A stretch of 64,000 nt of DNA. Source: Datnioides undecimradiatus (lineage: Eukaryota > Chordata > Actinopteri > Lobotiformes > Datnioididae). Every line of letters begins with the position of its first letter. Positions within the stretch are counted from its first letter, which is position 1. The position numbers were made by a program, and so were the translations under genes. Below are positions 24,586 to 37,201 of the stretch, piece after piece. The DNA lies in the NCBI GenBank assembly GCA_008933995.1, contig WARS01000012.1, positions 2,852,001 through 2,916,000 of the forward strand, in the 5' to 3' direction. The notes under the pieces are model-generated. The model saw nothing but the letters and a program-made list of their open reading frames with translations, was not told the DNA's origin and searched no databases.

Positions 24586-27500
24586 TATTTAATGGACAGA
24601 TGAGATTCTCCTTCAACTAAGAAAGCTAGCTCCTTTTGGCTGCAACAGCATCATTGTATCTTCCTGCAGGCTAATTAGATAACTAACTCGACTTAAACCT
24701 ACAACTCAGCTAAAACTGCCAGAGATAACACAAGGTTTCAAAACTAGGTCAAAAAGTGCAAAATGGGTCAATGTATGTATATGTGCCATACTGAGTCTGT
24801 TAAACCTGGTTCATAGGATGCTGAGGTGAAGTTTTCATGTAATATTTTACCAAAATCACACACATTAAATAGCCCCAGTATATGTGGCACGGATGCTCAC
24901 ACAGAGACCCAATCTGGATGGGGTCCTGCTGTTCATCCAATTATTGCTGTGCCATGGGGGATCAAGGATGAGGGTGATTCAGCTGGTCAGCAAAAATGAA
25001 AGTAGGATGGAAGCTCTAAGACCAAGAGATAAATCTCTCTTGAGGAATATGAAATGCCAACCAAGAGATGGCGGCTGAAAGAGTCAGCTCTGTCAGTCAC
25101 TCACATGTAACCAGTATTGTCACCAAACAGACTGCAAGTCCAAAAACTATGTCAACAGAAAAGCATCTGGTCACATCAGCCCAGTATCTTGAGGAAATAC
25201 ATTTACAATGGATGATTCTGCTGGACATAATTTGCATATACAGTGCATTAAGTATTTTGTTGTTTATGTACTGTGGCATGAAGCTGGGACACAGCCAGAC
25301 TAAATATGAAATGCCGGAAAAAACAAATCTTTTTCCATTTATTTCCTTGACACGTAATGAATCCTTCCCACGGAGCCCGACAGCATAAGGGCACGATCAG
25401 GCTGTGCAAAGGGCAAAGCTCATATAAATGAACTGTGACCTGAAGTGGGGTGGAGAATGCTGGTGTGGTAACTGATCACACATGAAGCGGATTACGTGAG
25501 TGTAGAGGGTTGTCTAAGCTCTGACCCCCTCACTCCCCGCAAGGAAAGATCAGACTCCGCGCAGTGGGGAGCGATGAATGGTGAGACTGACCACTCACCG
25601 ATGAGGTGAAAACATGGATTCAGAGCCTACAGGTAGATGCTGGGGTAGAAGTGGGGCTTATGAATGCTATGTGAACAGCATGGGTGGCAGAAGTGACTGC
25701 AAGTGACAGTATTAGAGCCTCTTCAATATATCTGTTTGCCAAAACTGTCGGCCAACATCTGCCTATTGTGGGCATTTTAATATTTGTGGTGATATGTAAA
25801 CTGTTTTTTATATATAATGGAGAAGAAAATACCTTTGAAAACATATTGGTGTCTCTAAAGAATTATTAAAACAAAATTTGACCAAAATGTATTTTTTAAT
25901 AAAGTTATTTAAGAGAACAGTCTAATGAATACCTTTGTATGGTTTGTATATCTGTCACTGTCACTGCCACTGTCTAACAGAACAAAGCTGAACAGCTGAA
26001 GGGAACTGGGGCTCAAATCACACCATGAAATGCATTCTTGAATTCATCAATTTGAATGGGCTTGAACTGACCTGAATGAAAGAAGAAACAATTTCCCAAT
26101 GACCAATGCAAATGCAAGAATTAGCAATTAACAATGTTAACTTCAATCGTTATTACCACGATGAACCATTTCCTAACTTTAATGCTGGACGTAGTTAGTT
26201 GCCTAATTTTAATGTGACTTTAGTTTACTGTAGCTGCCATTCAATGCATGGCTAGTGTAGGAAGGATTACTTGTAAGTGTTGGGCTTAAAACATCAGGCT
26301 TCATCAGGTTGGCAGGTCTGTTGGGTCCTCTTTGCTCATTTTATCTGACATTAAAACACAATATAATTTTTTACCCCTTCAGGTAAGATTTCAATCAATT
26401 GTTTCAGTATTTTATTAATCATGTGCCCTCAGGCTGGAGCTGTTACATGAGTGACAGGGAACAGTTAAGCTACCTGATCTGGAGGGATGAAGTGGGGAGA
26501 TATGAGACTCTGGAGGAGCGTGGAGGAAAGGATGATTGAAAGGGAACGCAACATGGAGACAAATGGGGGGGACTGTAAATGCACAGAAAAGAGCCAAAGA
26601 GTGAGTGAGAGTGAGAGAAAGAATGACTGAAGAGACTGAGTGGAGAATAAGGTGGAATAAAAAAATAGAAAGAGAGAGATAGGGAAAGGAAGGGCTCCAT
26701 TATGCTTGGAGAGAGTAGATGGCCTTGGCATTGAGCATTATTGTGACAGATTAAGGGTTAATGTCCAACAGGACGAAAAGGAGTGGCATACTTCCACCAT
26801 GCACAAACACAGCGGGGACTGCGCTGGTGAGTGTGCTGCCGACGGCTGAAATCAAAAGCAGTGATTCTGATAATAATAACTGCAGTGATTACTGCTTGTT
26901 CGCATATCTTCCAGCCATTATTCCAGTGATGTTGTGTTTTCCCCTCAAATCTGTAGCCTGCATTAAATCTCCTCAACTGCCGTCTGTCAGCAAGCACAGC
27001 TGAGCAGATTTCACAAAGAAAAAAAGGTTTCTCCAGAATCACAGATGGACTGGTGCAGCAAATGTAATCAAACCCCCTGAAAGGGAGCTCTGACTTGTAT
27101 TCTGGAGAAAATAAAGCCAGGTTGTTGGTTTGTGGGTGTGCAAACCGGTTTAAAGCATACTGTGAGAATTGGCTTCTCACTGCTGCTGTGCAGCCATTTT
27201 GCCAGGTTATCATAATGTAAAAGGGCTGACTTATAAATGGACTTATGTGCACATTACAAACACACCACATTTTTTTCTACTGACTTCAATTTAAATACAT
27301 TCCTGCTATGCCTCTAGAGTGTTTTCTTCAGTTACACCAATGGCAATGTGACTGCAGCTTCAGTTTTTACGCACTAAATGAGCACTGAAAAAAATAGACA
27401 GAAATTGTGTAATGCAATGCAGTGCAAGCACCCTGCAATAATAGATGTTTTTGCTCATACTGCCACTGCTCATCTTTCATTTTCTTTCCAAACTTTATTC

Positions 27501-30469
27501 CTAATCCCTGGAATCGAAATATGACACAAAATAGTAAACCCCAACGTGCACTTAGAAGCTTTCAAGAGATTTCAAATTCATCATTCAGTCATTTAGTGAA
27601 CAGAACTGGATCAGGTGTCATCAGGTGGAGGTTGCCTGATTGCATGTAATGAATTATCACATGACCAAACCTCATCATTTCTGTTTCATTACATTACAGT
27701 TACATTTATAAGCAGTATACAAACAGTAATGAGCGGCTTATAACAGGCTATAATGCATTTGCACAGAACTATTAGTGTTTATTAATGTCAAGAACTAGAT
27801 TATAACTGTGTTATACTGTGGCGTTCATTCATAATATACCAGCCTTCACTTGTGGATGTCCGTGGATGGAGCTGTAGTTGTTGACAATAACATTAATAAA
27901 AACTTAGAACTTCAATATAATCTGTTTTAACCCTTTTATTAGATGTTCATGTAAATGCTAAATGGGGAGACTTATTAAAGCCCTAATGGAGGCTCAACCC
28001 CAACATCAACAGCTTTTTGACATCGAGTCACAAAGCTAGTAAATATAACAGGGCTGTTTTATTTGCTTTCATTAGTGTTCAATGGCTTCTGTTTTTCCGG
28101 GGACTCAATTTAAGTCAGTGCAGTGTCCTCGCAAATCTACCACAAATGTCAGTGTGTGTAGGGAGAGAGACAAAGATGGAATACAGTAGAAAATTGAATG
28201 AGTCAATGAACGACTGACTCAATGAGTGAATGGAATAATGAATTGATAACTGGAGGAGAAAATGAATGACCCAGTCTGTGCACATGTAAAAGGCTAATGG
28301 GAAGTCATGGCTGCCATGGTAACAGCACTGTCTGTCTTGGATGTCACATCTTGTATCTACGTGTTTTGTTCCTTGCCAATTTTCTTTTTTTTTTTTTTTT
28401 TAATCACCGGCTCAGTGCATTTGGAGTTAAAGTGCAGTGAGGTGAACTTGCAGCAGCAGCAGCAGCACAGTTGGTGTAATAATGAGGGAAGCTACATCCC
28501 AACCATTTAGCACAGCTTGTCTGACGAGATCCAAAGAGTTTAGATGCCAACGAGTGTGCACACAGACAAAAATAGACCAATAAATAAAAAAAGGCAAAAG
28601 GTATTTTACAGGGAAGAAGTCATGCCTGGGATGCAGCAGAAGGAAGTGTGGGGTAAAAATAACCCCCAAGTTTCTATTTCTCTCTGCTGTAGTCTTCTCC
28701 AGCTCCTCTCCCACCTCTGCCAGTACGCTATTTTTAGCCCACGATGACTCTCCAACAGAGAGCGTGAGCGCCTGTCTGCCATCGCACTGCACGTGAGTCC
28801 CCCTCACGTGCGCCCCTCTCCGTGACAGGCAGCTTGGGCGTCAGACACAACCTGCATCACTGCCGCCAGTGTCGACACTACCAGAAGGAGGGAAAAGGAG
28901 GAGGGAAATAACAGGAAAGATGACGGGGAGGAGGAGAGGAGGAGGACGCATTGACAAATACCCCTCATTCAAAAACTGATGGAAAAACAAGAGATAAAAT
29001 CAAATAATTGCTGCTTTCATTATATTTTTTCTACAAATGAAACAGCATGTATCTCCTGGCTTATGTGTGGGCTGTTCAAAGGGATGTTAAATGTAAATGG
29101 CTCTACATTAATATCAGATTATTCATTAATTCACTCGTGGGGTGATTACGGAAACCCATTTGTGCCTGAACAAAAACGAAAATAGTAAGTCAAAATTCAT
29201 GATGATATATTTTAATAATTTCCCTTACTAAGTCAAAATAATGAGGAAGAAAGTCAAAATGGGGAGATATTAAGTCAAATTCTTATCTCATAATTTTGGA
29301 CATATAAAATTCTGATTATCAAGACTGTACTCCTGAGAGAAACAACAGCATCGGTCTGTAGGAGTCTGTAGGAGCCCAATAAGAATATGTGGAATAAAAT
29401 CTATAGAGCAAGAAAAAAAAATGCAACATCAAGCCCTGCAAAAGCTTGTTTTTGCAAGCATGGATGTAACACTATCTACACAGTCCAAGGTGCATCCAAA
29501 ACAACACTGAGCTTTAGCCTACGAATTATGACCACTGGGAGATTTGGGAGCAAAGGAGGAAACTGTGTGATGTTATTATACAGCCACAAAGTATGCAGGT
29601 GGCTGTTGGCTTCCTGTTTTGTACCAACAGTCGACGCTGGTTCCTTTTACGACTGTGATTGTTCCCTCATCATGAACAAGTAGTTATATGAACCAATATA
29701 GCAATCGTTAACCAATATTATTGGCAGCTGCCAAATCGTAACCACAGTGATGTCACATCGTAAAATGTGTTTTTTGGTTGAACACACATCGCACATCAGA
29801 TCACCGTGTGTCTTCCTGGGCAGAAGTCACAAATCATTTTTAGAAGCTACTCTAACATCAGTTTCTCATTTTCTAACACAAATTCATTGTTTCTACTTTC
29901 CCCCTTGAGGGTTTGAGCGCTGCCTCAGTCACAGGACCACACGTGTCTGTGCATGACGTGGCTGGGATTTGGTTCCTGTATTACCAGTATGTTTTGATTT
30001 CAGTTCTCAGTCTTATCCATGGATTTTTGCAGCTCATTCATTTTCAGGAGGGATTTTCAGTTTGTGGAGTTTCTGGGGTTTGCACTATGTGTCATAGGCC
30101 ATTGTTCTTTTAACTTCCACAGGAGTTAAGCTTCCTTCTTGGCATATTATTTCCAGGAGAGAGCTTCTCAAACTCTTTCCCAGCCTGTATTTTACTGTCG
30201 TCTGCTTTGGCACTGCTGGAATCTGTTGTCTGGCACCTTTCCATCTGATAGCTGTACTTCATATGTTAACAAGATGAATGTTAGGGATCACTACCATGTG
30301 TGTGTGTTCTTTTTAATGAATGAGACCATTTGAAGTTAATTGCAGAAAGTGTGGGATTTAAATGATACAGCAAAATCTATGTAGTTAATTGTTAGCCCAC
30401 CGATTTTATCTATACTGATATATTTGAAGTATTTTTGATTGGACCGCCATTATATGTTATACAGATATG

Positions 30470-30675
30470 GAAAGTCTCTAGAGGATGAATTAAAGACTTT
30501 GGAGATCATGTAACCTTTCCTTCAGTGCAGAGATTTAGTTTTTCCCAATACTATGATGACCACATTTCTGCAAATCTAATACCATTTATGTGTTACTAAA
30601 CTAAATAAAGATAAAAGTAAACTAAGATAAAAGTAAATATAATACCTGCTAAACAACAGCATTATGTTTTTATCA
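30470..30675. repeat. Teleost repeat fragment
   Basis: 'agaggatgaattaaagactttgg' and 'aatacctgctaaacaacagca' follow the order of a widespread fish repeat usually read as 'gaggatgaatcctaatgactttgg ... acctgctaaacatcagcatg'. Related to the copy at 33800-34290. Recognition from memory only. Confidence 0.45.
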
Positions 30676-32274
30676 ATTTTAGGCAAAGAAAACGGCCCAG
30701 GCATCAATAAGAGGTGGGCTTTATTATTTTACCACATGGCTCCCAAGTTTAACACCTGTAGATTTATGCAGGAACATAGCAGGTGAATCATTTGCATTTA
30801 CGCCTGTGGGGATGTATCTTGGTCTCTTTTAGTGTTGTTTGAACCTGTATATTAGCTTAAGTCTGGTGCCAATAAGATCACATCTTTTTTGCCTCATGTT
30901 TAAAATTAGGATTTTAGATGCGTAATCACTGTTGAGCCATGTGTGTCGTTTCACAGAAATCCAGGGAATTTCTGAATAAAGACTGGACTCTTGTATTAAT
31001 TTTAAATGTCTTTGTGGAAACTTGACTCTAAACAGGTCAAAATTTAAAACTGCAGTTTGTTGTACTATTGATGATATCAGGCAATACACAAGCATGTGTT
31101 GCCTGGGGCTTGTAGATCACTGTGGGTCAAGAACCACATGTAAAATGGTACCATTATTTTTTTTATTTTTTCTTTTATCATAATTCCTGCATATCACTAG
31201 AACCTTCACTAGAACAATCACTGTACTCTCAGAAAAGGCAAATCTGAAGGGTCTAAAATGAACAGAAGTGCTTCATTAGACCCTTTAGGAATCGACTACA
31301 ACACTGATTACAAAAATCAAAAGCTGAATTTCTCAATTGCAAATTATTACATAGTGCTTTAAAGTGCAAAGATTGGACCCAATCTTGGCGACGCTGTGAT
31401 GCTCTGTAGTGACTTTTTGAATTAGGCCTTTTGTGCATGTTGACAGCTGCTCACTATTTCTCTTATTTCTTTGGACCATTAACTAAAAGAGATTGTGCTC
31501 TTTCACAGTTTTCACACCCAAAGTGACTCTGATGAACGCAATCAAGCGCTTCCTGTCTCAATGACTGTGCTGCAATTATTCTGTCTCCTTTGAACAGAAT
31601 CTCATCACAGCTCATTATGGCTTTGTATTTCCAGTAGCCCTGAATGCTCCTACAGGAGCCTGGCTCTTCTTTTCAGCACCATCTGTTTTAGTGCATGAAA
31701 TGTTTCTTAATTGTCAGTTAATTAAACATATTTTCAGAATTGTCGGTAGACAACAGGTATTTTTATCCAACAATTATAAGTACAGTATGTATGTCTGGAT
31801 TGGGTCTGCCTGGTGTTCATGCTCTTGCTAAACAAATAGCAACTATGATTTCTTTACAAGGTTCAGTCTTCTGTAACGTGAACGTACTGACTTGACAAGC
31901 TCAGATTTACCTGGTCAGTTTAAACTAAGCCACAGCTGCCCTTTATCATCTTAAACAGTACTTTAATGCACACTTATTAGCATACTAATTAGTTATGTAA
32001 GTATTTGTATAGTGTCGCTGTAAGTAGTGGGCCACGCCAACTGTTCAAGTCTGGAGTTAAGGCTTATACTAATATTTGTATCGTTCAGACTGTCCTCCAA
32101 GCCAAATGACAGCATCTGTGGTTTCAAAATGCCATGTACATGTTTACATCCAAAGCAATGTTAACAATGGTGCTCCATCAGGAGCAAAGGAAGAAACTGT
32201 GTAACGAGCTGCCAAGAGCCAGAGAGGCAAGAGCTATAGTTTGACTTCTCAGAAATACTCTTGTTATTGTTAAA

Positions 32275-32540
32275 TATAAAGCTACACCTGACAGTTGGCT
32301 AGCTTAGCTTAGCACAAAGACATGAAAACAGCTGGCTTTAATTAATTTTGGGGCGGGAGGTTATGTGGCTCCTTATGTTGCTGACAGGAACAGAGTCTCT
32401 GCTGGCTGCCTGTGAGTTAGTAAACTTTAGAGAGGCAGATTGTGGTTTTGTTATCTTTGGACAGAACTGGGCCAGCCTTACCCCGTTTTTAGTCTTTATG
32501 CTAAACTAAGCTAAATGGCTGCTCACTGTAGCTCTTCGTT
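32275..32540. repeat. Inverted-repeat MITE-like element
   Basis: The left arm 'gctagcttagcttagcacaa' and the right arm 'tctttatgctaaactaagct' are inverted copies of each other, about 170 bp apart. Both surround variants of 'agactggaaac'. This is the arrangement of a common non-autonomous fish element. Its flanks are too diverged to call a target duplication. Confidence 0.55.
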
Positions 32541-33799
32541 TGCAGTTTAAGTGTTTTGTGATTAGATGTGATTAGTGATTAGATTTATAGTCTTTCATGA
32601 TCCAAAACTGTGCATCGTGCTGGTTCCCCCATAGCGCACAGTTTTTCCTTCCTGTAGGTGGACTGCTAATCCATCCTCTGATGCATAAGCTGATCATTTC
32701 ACAGGTAGGTTATTCAGTCAAGGTGCTAGGCTGGGCAGCATTTTGTTTGCATTTAATGCTCACTCTCTCAGCACCACATCACACTTTTATGTCTCACAAT
32801 GGAAATAAATACTCTCAAAGTACCTTTGGATTTCTGCATTCAGTAGTTGAGATCTTCTTGATAACCTTCACCTTGTTGGTCTGTTTTTTATCTTATGTCA
32901 AATTGTATCCAAGGTCTTTAATCTCCTCTGGTTTTATTCAGCATTTTTCTGTAGTCGTTCCTCTGAGGCTGGATTCGGTCTTGTATGTTCTTTCTTGTCA
33001 TGTCATCAATGTGTGCTTATATACCATCTAAGAATTTAATAACATTTTCCCAAATAATTCACATGTAGATGATTCCAAATGTAAGCCTTAAGAACCAACA
33101 ACATCCAAATGATGATGTTGATGAAAGCACTGACTGAACAGTAGAGTGTTTCTATCATTGAGAGATAATTATCATGTGATTTCATTTACAGCTGGGTGCT
33201 GATAGCATTCTTGTTGTACTCCTGAATCTAGATTTTGTTAATCATTACAATTTCTGAGACTTGCATTTGGCAGAATTTTGTTATTTGGAAGGTCCATCAC
33301 TCTTTTTAACAACTGCAAATTTGTCCAAAGGGCAGAGTTCTTGTGCCAGTTTATCCAGTGTTTTTTCTGTGTGAAAGTAAACTTTGAGTGCTGCAGTTTC
33401 TTCCTGCAGTTTGTTATCCTTCCAGGAAAACCCAAGTCATGAAAGGCATCTTTGTGCTCTGAAAGTGAATCATCTGTGCTGTTATCTTTGTTGACTGCAT
33501 CATCTCTATTTATTGTGCTGACCTATTTCATTTCAACACAGGCCGCCACTACTAATACAGGCCTGAAAGCCTGTGTTTCTTCAACAACACTTACAGACTA
33601 TAATTAAATCTAATTCTGGTCAAGACTTACCAGAACAGATTAAAGACCTCAATTTCTCTTCTTACCTGGACTTTAATAGAGAAAAAAACACGTTGTGCTT
33701 TAAGTTCATTCTTTTTTTATATTTTGATGCTTGCCTACATCTGTGTTATCCATGCTAGTAGTGTGACTGTACGGATGGAAAGTTCATCGGTGGAAAGCT

Positions 33800-34290
33800 T
33801 GGTCCACTAGTCTGAAATATCTCAGCAGCGATGGATTACCATGAAATTTGTTCCAGACCCCAGACTGCATATAAAGATGGGAGATACCTGCAATGCCATC
33901 TTGCCCTGGTGATGTCATTTGAAGCCAGAGTCTGGTCTGTGATCATGGTGTACTGCTGCGGTATTGAGGACCTGTCCACATATCTGTCTGACTCTATCAC
34001 GAGCGCACACAAGCTGCCAATCATGATGTACACCTCCTTTTTATCCTCCTTATCACACCTGCATTTTTATTAGTCCAAACCTTTGGACCATGACCAAATA
34101 CTTGCAAAAGTAATGACATTAGTCTCAGCTGTACTGCTAATTAGAAAATACGTGCATGTTATTATGCCAATCTAAGATGCTGAACATGTTAAACTATATA
34201 CCTGCTTAACAAGAGCGTGATGATTATGGGATATAATTCAATGCATTGCTGTCTCTAAGTGCAGTCTCACAGAGCTGCTAGCATGGCTTT
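33800..34290. repeat. Composite teleost repeat
   Basis: Contains 'tgaaatatctcagcagcgat', 'ttaccatgaaatttgttcca', and then 'gtgcagtctcacagagctgc' with 'tagcatggctt', in the order of a well-spread fish repeat. A middle section near 33870-33960 resembles the repeat at 4640 in the opposite orientation, so one repeat may sit inside another. Confidence 0.45.
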
Positions 34291-35109
34291 AAAATCAAAA
34301 ATCCAGTTTATACAAGATAAAAAGTGGATTTGTACTATGTGTTGTCGACCTTGATAGGACTCTAAAGTGTTCATACCTGATCCAAACGACAACATTTGAC
34401 AGTGGGCTGGAGACGCAACAGCGGTCAAAGAGGTGGAAACATTTTCACAAAGCCTCTACTAGAAGGCATTCTTAGTGTTGCACCTGGTTGTTCACATGAA
34501 TAGTGACAGAAATAGTTGTTCAAATAGGGAAAAAAAGAGAAAGAGAAAAGTTCAAAACCAGACTCCCTCAAACTCCACGCATCTGACCAGTGAAGGTGGC
34601 CAGTGGGTGTGAATGTCTGATCAAAAACTGTAAAGTTATAACTGGGATTAGACAAAGCTCCCTCCTAATCTGACCTTGAAGAAGTGTTGGGGAGGCTTCA
34701 AAGCCATTCAACCAACCCACAGGTTTTTATACTGGTTTGTTTCATCCCTGTATGATGTTCATTTACTACAAAAACACATGCTTACACAGGTATACAGGTA
34801 CATGTCCACATCACGGCTTTTAAACTTTTTAGTTTGTCTTTGTTTTTACTCTTTTTTTTTATTTTCTGTTTTACTACATCTGCTTTTACTACCTCTACTA
34901 CATCTACATGCTTGCTCACATATGGTTGCATATCTTTCTGATGGCTTCTTCCACTTGATCTGTGGTGGTCTCAATGCTTCACAAATGCTGATGACATTGT
35001 TAAGCGAGATGTCTTTTTCTCTTAGCAACGTCATATTCATTAAATAACAAATTATCCCAGGCACTATTCTGTCTCTAATTAGAGATGCCTACATGACATT
35101 GGCTTTACA

Positions 35110-35160
35110 TGGATAGATAAATAGACAGATAGACAGACAGACAGATAGACAGATAGATAG
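35110..35160. repeat. GATA/GACA microsatellite
   Basis: Imperfect tetranucleotide tract of mixed GATA and GACA units. No coding or regulatory role is visible. Confidence 0.8.
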
Positions 35161-36469
35161 CTAGATCTGTAGAGCACATTCAAGTCTCTGAGCATGAAAA
35201 ATAAAATGACTGCACTTAGCAACAACATCCTAAGCCTGATTTCAGGTAACTGGTTCTCAAAAGCATAGCAGGACAAACATAAACCCACACTGACATGTAA
35301 AAAAAACATTAAATGTACTTTCCCTGTACTGTGGAGAGGTGTGTACGTGAAAGGTAATGGCTATTGATTCATCACCTTTTCTCCACTCAGTTCAGCAGGG
35401 GTTTGATGAGATTTCTTCTTCCTGTTTCCTCTGCAACAACTCTGTCCAACTTTTAATTGTCACCTCAAGCAAAGCGAAAAACTTAGACAACAAATGGCTG
35501 GCTGTGTAAGCGCAAAGAGTGTGCATCTTTGTGAGTGTTTTTATGTGTCAGTGGTGACAGTGCGTCAATAAATCCTTGGATGAGTGGGAGTGACTGAATG
35601 TGCTGAGTGACAGCAAGCCAGTGTATCACTGCTTACATCTAGTGGTGGAGGGACAAACTGCAAAACTGGACAAAAAATTGATTAGGGGCCCTCACACGTG
35701 TAAACTTTATGGTGATTTAATTGATGATTTTATTACCACTTTTACAGCAGAAACACTGGTGCACATGTATACTTAGAAATTAAGTGGTCAAGTGATGAGT
35801 AGTTGGAAAATATGGGAATAAATAAGTTATTATTGAAATTGCTTGCAAACTAGTTCAGACAAATTCTCAAAAAGTGATTTACAATGCCACCTAAACTGCA
35901 CATTTTACAGCATTTGTGGCTATTGTAAAAACATTCGCTTTTCTTCATGTTATCTTGGGGAAACGTGGAAATTAGCGTCAAAGTCTTATACTCTCTACAT
36001 GTCAGAGTTATAACTCGGTGAAATCTGAACACACACATCCATTAAACATATTTTCTTTTCAACACGACTTACCGTTTCCAAAGACATCGTTGTCTCCGAT
36101 GACCATCACCAACAAACGTCCGAAAATCCGTTTAGAAATATGTGGGGAAAAAAGGTATATTCATACTCCAGAACTTGCCCGAGAATCATCACGTTTTTAA
36201 GTTTTCTTCAGTATTAAAGTAATATAATGGTGAGTGTCTGTGCAATCGTGGAGAAATTACAAACAAAAATCGCTAATGGCTATTTCGGCATAGTGTTTAT
36301 GGTGCCATTTTGCTAAAATGTAAAAACATTAGCTAAAACAACGGTTCTTGAGTTCAGGCCAGTAGCTAACCGAGCTAGCCAACTGACGCCATGTTTTTAC
36401 TTCCTGTTTACACTGTTCAGAAACACAGGTACCCACAAACATACAAAACCCAAGTCTTACCAATAATCA

Positions 36470-36900
36470 GAATAACACTGCACTTAAGTCGCATAAAGTA
36501 TTATATTATATACTACCGTCCTTAACACACATTCAAGGCACTTGTATTTTGACTGTAGTATTTCCATTCAGTTACACTTCTTTTCCACTACACATCAGAG
36601 AAGTATTGTACTTTTTACTACATTCATCTGACCGTTGTAGTTACTGGTTACTTTTTGGATTACAATTTCCAAAGGATTAAGTGTTCCTTCATAAACTCAG
36701 AAAATTAAGATAAAAGCTAACAAAGGAACTATGAACAGGTCAAACATACTGAATATGGTGTTTTCCTTACATGATATAAAATATCCCACCTAAACTCAAA
36801 CTTAAACATCTACAGCAGTAAAATGTGACAGTACACATTAATGCACCAGAAATATGAATCCAAAATCCTTAATCCAAAATCCCTAGTAAAACATTAACAA
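36470..36900. repeat. Teleost repeat, 'acttgtatttt...tactttttactac' family
   Basis: Includes 'cacttgtattttgactgtag', 'ttccactacacatcagagaa' and 'gtactttttactacattcat', the landmarks of a repeat often found near fish genes. A shorter, worn piece of the same family appears at about 50200-50250. Confidence 0.5.
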
Positions 36901-37195
36901 AGACTATTACTTTAATTTTTCATACTGTTTTTAGGACTTCTAGTTGTGGTTGAGCAACTGTTTCACTGTGTACTTTTCCCTACAGTAAAAGATCTGAACA
37001 AAATACAGGTAATGTTGCTTTGAAATTGTTTTACAAAATTAAAAATCATTGCTTTGTGAATTAAATTATCCATATAAAAAAATGATACATTATAGTTTAA
37101 TGTTTGATCCTGACCTTTGCACAAACAAATGATGACACGCAGACACACACCTTGTACGGTGGTTACGCCCCCTGTGGGAGTGCATTGGTAATAAC

Positions 37196-37201
37196 TTTAT
37201 T
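37196..37201 (-). terminator. Candidate poly(A) signal for usp54
   Basis: AATAAA on the - strand (tttatt on +). It is the first such hexamer I find downstream of the predicted usp54 stop at 39435, and a GT-rich stretch follows on the - strand. It implies a 3' untranslated region of about 2.2 kb. Weak evidence without transcripts. Confidence 0.3.

Larger units (their letters stand above)
20300..37190. other. Gene-poor intergenic stretch
   Basis: Nearly 17 kb without a supportable gene on either strand. The longest open frame (170 codons, - strand, 26758-27270) has no recognisable motif. Recognised contents are old fish repeats near 24521, 30470, 32275, 33800 and 36470, a GATA/GACA tract at 35110-35160, a purine-rich run at about 26560-26700, and a poly(T) run near 28384. 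A moderately CpG-rich patch lies at 28740-28960 without a coding partner. Confidence 0.5.

Noticed and set aside
25068-25388. 106-codon + strand frame with a hydrophobic stretch
   Set aside because: Starts inside another open frame, has no splice context or family similarity, and the hydrophobic run is typical of AT-rich DNA.
26758-27270. 170-codon open frame, - strand
   Set aside because: Longest ORF in the gene-poor region, but it has no motif, odd composition and no splice partners. Probably chance.
35110-35160. Tandem repeats considered as a CRISPR-like or satellite array
   Set aside because: Plain GATA/GACA microsatellite without spacers, in a vertebrate genome.
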